Source: Clostridiales bacterium
GTDB taxonomy: Bacteria > Bacillota > Clostridia > Saccharofermentanales > DTU023
Assembly: GCA_004556455.1 (NCBI GenBank)
Contig: SFGY01000002.1
Span: forward strand, 1 to 64,000
Reading direction: 5' to 3'
Length of the DNA: 64,000 nt
In this document: piece by piece, positions 34,284 to 40,275 of the stretch
How the letters are laid out: the number at the start of each line of letters is the position of its first letter
How positions within the stretch are numbered: position 1 is the first letter of the stretch
Notes under the pieces: generated by a model
What the model was told of the DNA's origin: nothing
The model's input: the letters and a program-made list of their open reading frames with translations, nothing else
The model's database searches: none
Made by a program: the position numbers and the translations under genes

Positions 34284-36383
34284 ATGCTCGACCCACAAAG
34301 CGAAAATAAAATAAAAGCAGAACAGGCGGTTCTGGACGAGCTGCTCAGCTGGCTGAAAAGCCAGATTCAGCGACGTTCCCGGCAGCTTCAAACCTTGAGT
34401 GAAGAGACGCTGGAGCTTAAACATCAGGCCTGGGACGAACGCCTGGAGATGAAGTCGGATGCCAATTCGGCTGACAATGCGGTCATCCAGGAGGAACTCC
34501 GCCGCCGCTTCCATGCGGCCATGGAACTCAATAAGGAGCTTGAAGATTTCAAGCGACTTCTCGATCGCCCTTACTTCGGACGCCTCGACTTTTCCTTTGG
34601 AGAGGGCGCAGAGGCCGAAGCTGCAGAGCGTTTCCGCATTGGCCTGCGCTCGCTTTTTGACCCTGAAAGCTGCCGCGACTATGTCATTGACTGGCGCGCG
34701 CCGCTGGCCTCGCTTTTTTATGATGGCGAAGTGGGTCCGGCTTCCTTTATGGGGCCGGAAAGTGAAATTGTCGGCTGCCTGCAAAAAAAAGAGAATATCC
34801 GCATCACTGAAGGCAAGGTTCGACAGGTTCAGGACTGCAGCAAAGAAATCTGCGATGAAAACCTGAGCGAGATCCTTTCGCGTCCAAGCTCCGCTCACAT
34901 GCGGGATATCGTCACGAGCATCCAGCAAACGCAAAATCGCATCATCCGCCATAGAGAAAATGAAAATCTCCTGGTGCTGGGCGTGGCAGGCTCCGGAAAA
35001 ACCTCCGTCGCACTGCATCGCGCAGCCTGGCTGCTCTACCGCCAGCCCGACCTCAGCGCCGGACAGATTCTCTTTCTCAGCCCCAATGACCGTTTCGCCG
35101 ACTACATCTCTCAGGTGCTGCCGCTTCTGGGCGAAGAGAATATCCGCATCGTCAGTATCACAGCCCTGGAAGCCGCCATGGCCTCAAGCTTTGACCGACG
35201 TTACGTCAGCTTCGACTATGAGGAAGCCAGCTCCGAGCGCCTGGTCGAAGCCGCTTCGCCCAAACTGGCAGGGGCTATCGACGCCTTCGTACGGACTTAT
35301 GCCCGCACGGCCTTTGTCGCCAGAGACATTGCCTTCGCCAATTTCACCCTCGAAGATGAGGAAATTGACTCGCGTTATCAGGCTCTCATACGTCGGGAAA
35401 GTTGTGAAAAAAGCCTGGAGCTTCTGGGCGACGAGTTGTGGGATGTCCACCAGGACCTCCTGGAAAGTCACGAACGTCAGCTCCTGGAGGACTCGCTCAG
35501 AGCCATGCTCCAGGAGAATAGTCTGGATACGCTTTACCGGCTTTTTCTCGCCAGCCCGGAGGGCAATGCTTTCCCGCTGTTGAGCAGCAAAAGCAGTGGA
35601 GCCAGGCTCGACCGCGTCGATCTGGCCGTGATGGCGCGCATCGCACAGCAAATCAAAGGCCTGGAGCACGAACTGACCCTGCGCTTTGTCCTGGTCGATG
35701 AAGCCCAGGATTTACTGCCACTGGAACACCACCTTCTCGCCGATGGCTATAAGGCGACGATCAACCTCTTCGGCGATTTCAGCCAGGCGATTCGCTTTCC
35801 ACTGCCTCAAAACTATCTCGCAGAGCTGCAAAAGCTTTACAAAATCACGCCCGGCAGGAATCTTTACGAGCTGACCGAAGCTTATCGCTCCAGCTACGAG
35901 ATCATGAGCTTTGCCTCACGTATCATGCAGGATCATCAAATCAAACCGCTCAAGCGGCATGGCGACGCGGTGCGCTTACTGCGAGTCGAAAACCAGGAAG
36001 AGCAGATCGCGGCTGCCCGCCGCCTGCTCCTCGACTTTAGCCATAAAGGCGCCGAGCTCATCGCCGTCATCTGCTCAGATGCTGAGGAAAAAGAGGACGC
36101 CAAAGCGGCGCTAACTGGCAAACAGGGAACCGAAGCAGCTCGGATGGACCCCAATATCACAATTCTCACCGCCCAGGAAGCCAAAGGCCTGGAATTTGAC
36201 GCCATACTCATCTACGACGCCTCCCGCCGCGCCTATGCCGGAGAAACCGATCGCCGCAAGCTCTACGTCGCCTGCACCCGTGCGCTTCACCAGCTCGCCC
36301 TCATCAGCCTGGGCGAAGTGACCGACCTGCTCGAGCCGTCCGTCCACATTGAAGCGCATGCGGACAAGAAAAATCTCGCTTGA
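34284..36383 (+). CDS. HelD-like superfamily 1 helicase (RNA polymerase recycling factor type)
   Basis: A ~699-residue UvrD/Rep-family ATPase with the HelD plan: a long N-terminal antiparallel coiled coil (~1-90), YVIDWRAPLASLFYDG, Walker A LGVAGSGKTSVALHR, FLSPNDRFADYISQVLP, Walker B FVLVDEAQDLLPLEH, LFGDFSQAI, LTEAYRSSYEIM, and a motif V-VI region (AQEAKGLEFDAILIYD, KLYVACTRALHQLALIS). In Bacillus HelD releases stalled RNA polymerase from nucleic acid. Start 34284 is chosen for its GAGGG box; ATGs at 34248 and 34263 are alternatives. The gene end overlaps the tRNA promoter. Confidence 0.85.
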   Translation: MLDPQSENKIKAEQAVLDELLSWLKSQIQRRSRQLQTLSEETLELKHQAWDERLEMKSDANSADNAVIQEELRRRFHAAMELNKELEDFKRLLDRPYFGRLDFSFGEGAEAEAAERFRIGLRSLFDPESCRDYVIDWRAPLASLFYDGEVGPASFMGPESEIVGCLQKKENIRITEGKVRQVQDCSKEICDENLSEILSRPSSAHMRDIVTSIQQTQNRIIRHRENENLLVLGVAGSGKTSVALHRAAWLLYRQPDLSAGQILFLSPNDRFADYISQVLPLLGEENIRIVSITALEAAMASSFDRRYVSFDYEEASSERLVEAASPKLAGAIDAFVRTYARTAFVARDIAFANFTLEDEEIDSRYQALIRRESCEKSLELLGDELWDVHQDLLESHERQLLEDSLRAMLQENSLDTLYRLFLASPEGNAFPLLSSKSSGARLDRVDLAVMARIAQQIKGLEHELTLRFVLVDEAQDLLPLEHHLLADGYKATINLFGDFSQAIRFPLPQNYLAELQKLYKITPGRNLYELTEAYRSSYEIMSFASRIMQDHQIKPLKRHGDAVRLLRVENQEEQIAAARRLLLDFSHKGAELIAVICSDAEEKEDAKAALTGKQGTEAARMDPNITILTAQEAKGLEFDAILIYDASRRAYAGETDRRKLYVACTRALHQLALISLGEVTDLLEPSVHIEAHADKKNLA

Positions 36384-36408
36384 CAGCAGTAAAAGGCTTT
36401 GATATATT
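36380..36408 (+). promoter_or_regulatory. Strong promoter of the tRNA-Gly/tRNA-Cys operon
   Basis: TTGACA (36380-36385), 17-bp spacer, TATATT (36403-36408). The -35 overlaps the last codons of the helicase gene. Predicted start is near 36415, 58 bp before tRNA-Gly. Confidence 0.8.
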
Positions 36409-36472
36409 ACAAAAGCGCTTTGCAGCAGTCAGGCCGTTCAACTCCCTGCGCCGCGAAGCAGACAACCCACTT

Positions 36473-36547
36473 GCGGGATTAACTCAGTGGTAGAGTGTCA
36501 CCTTGCCAAGGTGAAAGTCGCGAGTTCGAATCTCGTATCCCGCTCCA
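36473..36547 (+). tRNA. tRNA-Gly (GCC)
   Basis: Cloverleaf: acceptor GCGGGAT (36473-36479) with ATCCCGC (36537-36543), discriminator T, encoded CCA (36545-36547). The anticodon loop TTGCCAA places GCC at 36505-36507. T-arm GCGAG-TTCGAAT-CTCGT. The last ~30 nt are duplicated at 37724-37753. Confidence 0.95.
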
Positions 36548-36551
36548 CAAA

Positions 36552-36580
36552 AGAATGACCGTTCCAAGGACGGTCATTCT
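36552..36580 (+). other. Inter-tRNA hairpin
   Basis: A perfect 11-bp stem AGAATGACCGT (36552-36562) with ACGGTCATTCT (36570-36580) and 7-nt loop between the two tRNAs. There is no T run, so it is more likely a processing or attenuation element than a full terminator. An identical copy lies at 37758-37786. Confidence 0.7.
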
Positions 36581-36587
36581 CATATGT

Positions 36588-36661
36588 GGCGCCATAGCCA
36601 AGCGGTAAGGCAGAGGTCTGCAAAACCTTTATCCCCAGTTCAATTCTGGGTGGCGCCTCCA
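36588..36661 (+). tRNA. tRNA-Cys (GCA), first copy
   Basis: Acceptor GGCGCCA (36588-36594) with TGGCGCC (36651-36657), discriminator T, encoded CCA (36659-36661). Anticodon loop CTGCAAA gives GCA at 36620-36622. T-arm CCCAG-TTCAATT-CTGGG. Duplicated without change at 37794-37867. Confidence 0.95.
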
Positions 36662-36664
36662 TCT

Positions 36665-36700
36665 AAGGACAGGAAAACATCTAGAATTCCTGTCCTTTTC
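36665..36700 (+). terminator. Terminator of the tRNA operon
   Basis: An 11-bp stem AAGGACAGGAA (36665-36675) with TTCCTGTCCTT (36687-36697), loop of 11, then a T-rich tail. The same hairpin family recurs at 37872, 47435, 53406 and 54983. Confidence 0.85.
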
Positions 36701-36716
36701 TTTGTTTTAATTTGAA

Positions 36717-36745
36717 TTGCTCTTGCATTGCATTAGACATATAAT
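36717..36745 (+). promoter_or_regulatory. Predicted promoter of dinJ-yafQ (copy 1)
   Basis: TTGCTC (36717-36722), 17-bp spacer, TATAAT (36740-36745). The surrounding ~70 bp are conserved upstream of the second dinJ copy at 57937, including TATAAT. Confidence 0.55.
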
Positions 36746-36767
36746 AAACATAAAAAGAGGTGAAGAC

Positions 36768-37043
36768 ATGAGCGAAACAACTAATTTCAGCGTCCGAATG
36801 GATAAACAAGTCAAGCAGGAAAGTGAAAACTTATTTAAAGCGCTGGGCATGAATCTTACCACAGCCATTAACGTCTTTTTACGTCAGGCGATCCGCTCAG
36901 GAGGTTTTCCTTTCTCAGTAAAAATGGAGCACCCTAACGCTGAGACGCTTCTGGCATTGCGAGAATCCGATGAGTTGCTGAAAAGCAAAACGGTAAAGAG
37001 ATATGCAGATGTAGAGGAAGCTCTCAAGGAATTGAAAAGATGA
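36768..37043 (+). CDS. DinJ/RelB-family antitoxin (copy 1, with toxin)
   Basis: A 91-residue ribbon-helix-helix antitoxin: NFSVRMDKQVKQESENLF (DNA-binding strand and first helix), LGMNLTTAINVFLRQAIRSG (RHH second helix), then a disordered toxin-binding tail. It should bind the YafQ-like toxin encoded next and repress the operon. ATG 36768 follows GAGGTG (36757-36762). Its stop overlaps the toxin start (ATGA, 37040-37043). It differs from the 57937 copy at six of 91 positions. Confidence 0.93.
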   Translation: MSETTNFSVRMDKQVKQESENLFKALGMNLTTAINVFLRQAIRSGGFPFSVKMEHPNAETLLALRESDELLKSKTVKRYADVEEALKELKR

Positions 37044-37318
37044 ATCTTGAGATTGTTTGGACAGGGCGCTTCAAAAAGGATTATAAGAAAGCGATGAAGC
37101 AAGGCTTGCCCATTGAGAAATTGGACATGGTGATTCGCCTTCTTGCTTCTTGTGTTGAGCTCCCAAAAGAATACAAAGACCATCTTCTTTCAGGTCCTTG
37201 GAGCGGGCATCGTGAGTGTTATATCCTTGCCGATTGGCTACTGATCTACAAGGTGGATCATGGCGAGCTTGTCCTCACACTTGCCCGAACAGGGAGTCAT
37301 TCTGAATTATTGGAATAA
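37040..37318 (+). CDS. YafQ/RelE-family mRNA interferase toxin
   Basis: A 92-residue RelE-superfamily toxin that in relatives cleaves mRNA on the ribosome. It shows the YafQ pattern: RFKKDYKKAMKQG, LLASCVELPKEYKDHLLSGP, W-x-G-x-RECYI, DWLLIYKV and LVLTLARTGSHSELL, with the His and Arg residues used in catalysis. Translation is coupled to the antitoxin. This copy looks intact, whereas only the first few codons survive at 58209. The islet sits between tRNA-derived direct repeats. Confidence 0.93.
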   Translation: MNLEIVWTGRFKKDYKKAMKQGLPIEKLDMVIRLLASCVELPKEYKDHLLSGPWSGHRECYILADWLLIYKVDHGELVLTLARTGSHSELLE

Positions 37319-37378
37319 CGTGTGCCACCCATTTGTTGAAATGTTGTATTAAAATCAGAAAAAGTATCAGAAAAGGAT

Positions 37379-37429
37379 ATGGGCAAGAAACTTCATTACC
37401 AGGTTTATATTATTTACCGCAGTAACTGA
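37379..37429 (+). pseudogene. 5' fragment of the HTH/TPR regulator gene found whole at 58245
   Basis: After AAAAGGAT, ATG 37379 reads M-G-KKLHYQVYIIYR and stops after 16 codons. The first 14 codons match the start of the regulator at 58245 (M-D-KKLHYQGYIIYR) almost exactly in DNA as well. This shows that the ancestral order was dinJ-yafQ-regulator, and that the regulator is lost here while yafQ is lost at 58.2 kb. Confidence 0.8.
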
Positions 37430-37434
37430 ATCAA

Positions 37435-37723
37435 ATGAAAAGGGAGAAATCAAGGTCAAAGGTCTTAAAAAATTTTTGATGATCTATTTTTTTACTGGCT
37501 TTATTTACGCAGCTATGGTCTTCATTTCAGGTGGGCTGCAAGCTTTAGTCAGTCTGGGTTCTGGTACTGGGGTGTATTGTTCCTTTTTGCTTATATCCTT
37601 CTGTTATGGCCTTTCATCATTTTTTGGAAAAGCCCGCAAGGCCTGTTCCCGACTGATTTTATTGCGGTGGGCCTTTTCTTTCTTGGCATTTTACTTAGCC
37701 TGTTTTACAGAAAAAATAAATAA
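37435..37723 (+). pseudogene. Frameshifted remnant of a small membrane protein
   Basis: Three short frames join into one plausible ~95-residue membrane protein: MKREKSRSKVLKNF (from ATG 37435), then MIYFFTGFIYAAMVFISGG, then WGVLFLFAYILLLWPFIIFW and a FFLGILLSLFYRKNK ending at TAA 37721-37723. Two single-base shifts (one near the A/T runs at ~37470-37490, one near 37540) would restore it. No family recognised. The second direct-repeat copy begins at its stop codon. Confidence 0.45.
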
Positions 37724-37753
37724 TCGCGAGTTCGAAACTCGTATCCCGCTCCA
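37724..37753 (+). pseudogene. tRNA-Gly 3'-end fragment
   Basis: Thirty nucleotides matching the T-arm, acceptor 3' strand and CCA of tRNA-Gly (36518-36547) with one change (CTCGT stem preceded by A instead of T). It cannot form a tRNA. This is the left boundary of direct-repeat copy B. Confidence 0.85.
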
Positions 37754-37793
37754 CAAAAGAATGACCGTTCCAAGGACGGTCATTCTCATATAT

Positions 37794-37867
37794 GGCGCCA
37801 TAGCCAAGCGGTAAGGCAGAGGTCTGCAAAACCTTTATCCCCAGTTCAATTCTGGGTGGCGCCTCCA
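37794..37867 (+). tRNA. tRNA-Cys (GCA), second copy
   Basis: Identical to 36588-36661; anticodon GCA at 37826-37828. It has no obvious promoter of its own because the islet separates it from the tRNA operon promoter, so expression depends on read-through or an unseen start. Confidence 0.92.
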
Positions 37868-37871
37868 TCTA

Positions 37872-37907
37872 AGGACAGAGAAACGAATACAATTCTCTGT
37901 CCTATTT
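37872..37907 (+). terminator. Terminator after tRNA-Cys copy 2
   Basis: An 11-bp stem AGGACAGAGAA (37872-37882) with TTCTCTGTCCT (37893-37903). Compared with the copy at 36665 both arms changed in step, keeping pairing. Confidence 0.8.
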
Positions 37908-38023
37908 CTTTTCCATGATATAAGCGGCTTTGCAGCTGGTCGATCTGCACGATTAGGATGCAGGGGAGGGGAAAATCGGCGAATTATCAAGAAAATCTGA
38001 TTTCCCACAGCCCGCTGAGCATA

Positions 38024-38191
38024 CTGTCACACGATTACCTGATACCCGCACACGCGAAGTTTGAACCCGCACACGGGAAGCCTGAACCAGCACACGCAAA
38101 GCTTGAACTGTCACACGCAAAGCTTAAACTGTCACACGGGAAACTTGAACTGTCACACGGGAAACTTGAACTGTCACACAATTACTTGAAC
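38024..38191 (+). repeat. Tandem array of eight 21-bp units
   Basis: Eight consecutive 21-bp units, consensus CTGTCACACGNRAARCTTGAA, with first and last units diverged in the same way (CACACGATTACCTG / CACACAATTACTTG). The period equals two helical turns. A frame from ATG 37958 to 38254 reads through it as LSHGKLE/PAHAKLE heptads, but it has no ribosome binding site, so I do not call a gene. The array could be a transposase- or replication-protein-binding array. Confidence 0.85.
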
Positions 38192-38366
38192 GTGAACACG
38201 ATTGTTATGGCGCTGCAACATGATGACCAGAGATCAGCTGCGGGGAGTAGCTGAATCAGGCAATTTTTTTTTGCTCATAGTCAACGGAAAAGAGTAGGAA
38301 CATTTACTAATAAATTGGGTTAATCTATTCTTTACTTAATAGAGTGGAAATACAAGGTTCGTCCAG

Positions 38367-38395
38367 TTGAACATAATTAGCCTTTTTTCTATACT
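38367..38395 (+). promoter_or_regulatory. Promoter of the 38.6-45.5 kb transporter locus
   Basis: TTGAAC (38367-38372), 17-bp spacer, TATACT (38390-38395). Predicted start is about 38402. Confidence 0.7.
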
Positions 38396-38401
38396 GTAAT
38401 C

Positions 38402-38608
38402 AGTTCTGAGTGAACCCTGGTTAATGGTAGCATTCGGAATAATACGACCCGGCAGGCCGACTCCACCTATTCGGTCAGTGCGGATCAGAATGTTGAAGAC
38501 CGTTTGACTCGCGGTGTGTCAGTGTGGAGATTTGACGCAATGCTTGCAGATACCCCTATTTGCAGGCGAGGATAGGAGGGGCGATTCTTCTTATTCAGGG
38601 TCAGAGTT
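38402..38608 (+). other. Long (~207-nt) untranslated leader of the MalK-type gene
   Basis: No coding frame is evident. It contains several potential pairings, e.g. TTGCAGAT with ATTTGCAG around a CCCCT loop near 38545-38565, and an AGGAGGGG at about 38573-38580 that is too far from ATG 38609 to serve it. I cannot match it to a known riboswitch class. The rest of the 38192-38366 gap shows no other feature. Confidence 0.35.
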
Positions 38609-39829
38609 ATGGCTAAGGTAATCCTGAAAAATGTTACGAAAGTCTACCCTTTTGGGGGCAGAGGAGAAAAGAAAATAACCAGGAAGAAGATGGAAAATCC
38701 AGACCGGGAAGCGCCTCAGCTGATGCACACGGACGACGGTGTGGTTGCGGTTCATGACTTTAATCTTGAAATCGAGGATAAAGAATTTGTCGTCCTGGTC
38801 GGACCCTCAGGCTGCGGAAAATCAACCACTCTGCGTATGATCGCTGGACTGGAAGAGATAACCGAGGGTGAGATTTTCATAGGGGACAGTCTGGTAAATC
38901 ACGTTCCACCAAAAGATCGCAATATCGCCATGGTTTTCCAGAACTATGCTCTCTATCCTCATATGTCGGTTTATGAAAACATGGCCTTAGGCCTCAGCCT
39001 TCGCAAAGTAAATAAGGATGAAATTGACAAAAAAGTGCGAGTTGCAGCCGAAATCCTGGATATTACCCCTTATCTTCACAGAAAACCCAGGGCATTATCA
39101 GGAGGCCAGCGTCAACGTGTAGCTATCGGACGGGCGATTGTGCGTGATCCGGCTGTGTTCCTCATGGATGAGCCTCTTTCCAACCTTGACGCCAATTTGC
39201 GCAATCAGATGCGTGCAGAGATTATCAAACTGCGCCAACGTATTCAGACAACGTTTGTCTATGTTACGCATGATCAGGTTGAAGCCATGACACTGGGAGA
39301 TCGCATCGTCGTCATGAAAGATGGTTTGATTCAGCAGGTCGGCAGTCCACAGCAGGTCTTTGACCAACCAAAGAACCTTTTTGTAGCTGGTTTTATTGGG
39401 TCGCCGCAGATGAATTTTTTCGATGCAGGTTTGGAAAAAAACAACGAACATTACACGCTGCTCGTTCATGGACAGAAATTCCCTCTGAGCGATTCCCTGT
39501 CACAAAAACTGCAAGAAACCACAGTGAACAGTGGAGATATTATTTTGGGTATCCGCCCTGACCATCTTGTCCTTTGTGCTCAGGATGCTCCGCGACCACA
39601 CATCTCTGCGCGCGTAGAAGTCAGTGAAATGATGGGTACATTAGTTCATCTTCACCTTTCTGTTGAAGGACATGAATATGTGCTTGTCCAGCAGACTCAT
39701 TCTTTAGACAAAAATACTCGCACAAGTTTTGTGACCGGAGAGAAGTTGCATTTTACTTTTAATGAAAATGTAATTCACCTATTCGACAAGAGAAGCAGAA
39801 TGAATTTACTGCCATTTAATTGCAATTGA
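38609..39829 (+). CDS. MalK/UgpC-type ABC transporter ATP-binding protein
   Basis: A 406-residue ATPase: Walker A GPSGCGKSTTLRM, Q-loop FQNYALYPHM, signature LSGGQRQRVAIGRAIV, Walker B AVFLMDEPLSNLD, switch YVTHDQVEAMTLG, plus the C-terminal OB-type regulatory domain. A ~30-residue charged insert (residues ~17-45, FGGRGEKKITRKK) sits between the first beta strand and the usual GVVAVHD segment, unlike the 23369 paralogue. It is probably the motor for the permeases at 42550 and 43396, although ~450 bp containing a radical-SAM stub intervene. Confidence 0.93.
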   Translation: MAKVILKNVTKVYPFGGRGEKKITRKKMENPDREAPQLMHTDDGVVAVHDFNLEIEDKEFVVLVGPSGCGKSTTLRMIAGLEEITEGEIFIGDSLVNHVPPKDRNIAMVFQNYALYPHMSVYENMALGLSLRKVNKDEIDKKVRVAAEILDITPYLHRKPRALSGGQRQRVAIGRAIVRDPAVFLMDEPLSNLDANLRNQMRAEIIKLRQRIQTTFVYVTHDQVEAMTLGDRIVVMKDGLIQQVGSPQQVFDQPKNLFVAGFIGSPQMNFFDAGLEKNNEHYTLLVHGQKFPLSDSLSQKLQETTVNSGDIILGIRPDHLVLCAQDAPRPHISARVEVSEMMGTLVHLHLSVEGHEYVLVQQTHSLDKNTRTSFVTGEKLHFTFNENVIHLFDKRSRMNLLPFNCN

Positions 39830-40033
39830 TATATATTAATAGCAATATAATGACATAATGACGTGGTGCGTTCCGTTAATTTTCGTTTAGAATTGAGGCT
39901 GATAAATCATAATTATCCCCAAATTATACTTGAGAAGCTTTTGAGAATGAGATAATGTTAATATAAGCTATGTAACCAATTTCATTGTTTATCAGTTTTC
40001 ATTTAATTTTTGCTGGCATATGAGGTGAAAAAA

Positions 40034-40252
40034 ATGTACACTTTTGGAAAGTCTACACAGAGTTGGCATAATGAACGTGCACAGACGGTGACTTTTGTTG
40101 TGACAGATGATTGTAATTTGCGTTGCAAATACTGCTACATCACCCATAAACAATCTGGAAATGTTTTATCACTTGATACAGCAAAAACTTTCATTAACCG
40201 TCTTCTAAAGACTGATGAATTGAAATATGCTGAATTTCGACTGACATATTAG
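40034..40252 (+). pseudogene. Truncated radical SAM protein (N-terminal stub)
   Basis: Seventy-two residues from ATG 40034 (GAGGTG upstream) containing TFVVTDDCNLRCKYCYIT, i.e. the CxxxCxxC [4Fe-4S]-binding motif of radical SAM enzymes at the normal distance from the N-terminus, and then a stop after EFRLTY. A functional enzyme needs ~300 more residues, so this is a relic. The opening MYTFGKSTQSWHN and the early cluster resemble radical SAM peptide maturases of the RiPP kind by my recollection, not proven. It lies directly between the ATPase and the binding-protein genes. Confidence 0.75.
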
Positions 40253-40275
40253 TAAAGAACTAGAAGGAGTATTGC

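Larger units (their letters stand above)
36518..36664 (+). repeat. Copy A of a ~147-bp direct repeat (tRNA-Gly 3' end + hairpin + tRNA-Cys)
   Basis: Matches 37724-37870 at a constant offset of 1206 bp with two differences that I can see (TCTCG/ACTCG in the tRNA-Gly T-arm, CATATG/CATATA before tRNA-Cys). The repeat begins inside the tRNA-Gly 3' half and brackets the DinJ-YafQ islet. Confidence 0.9.
37724..37870 (+). repeat. Copy B of the tRNA direct repeat
   Basis: Second copy of 36518-36664, carrying the tRNA-Gly tail, the 11-bp hairpin (37758-37786) and a complete tRNA-Cys. It begins at the stop codon of the membrane-protein remnant. Confidence 0.9.

Noticed and set aside
38024..38191. The 21-bp array considered as a CRISPR
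   Set aside because: Units are contiguous with no unique spacers and there are no cas genes in the window.
37958..38254. 98-codon frame reading through the 21-bp array as heptad repeats
   Set aside because: No ribosome binding site, the repeat period of 21 automatically keeps any frame open, and flanking residues look random.
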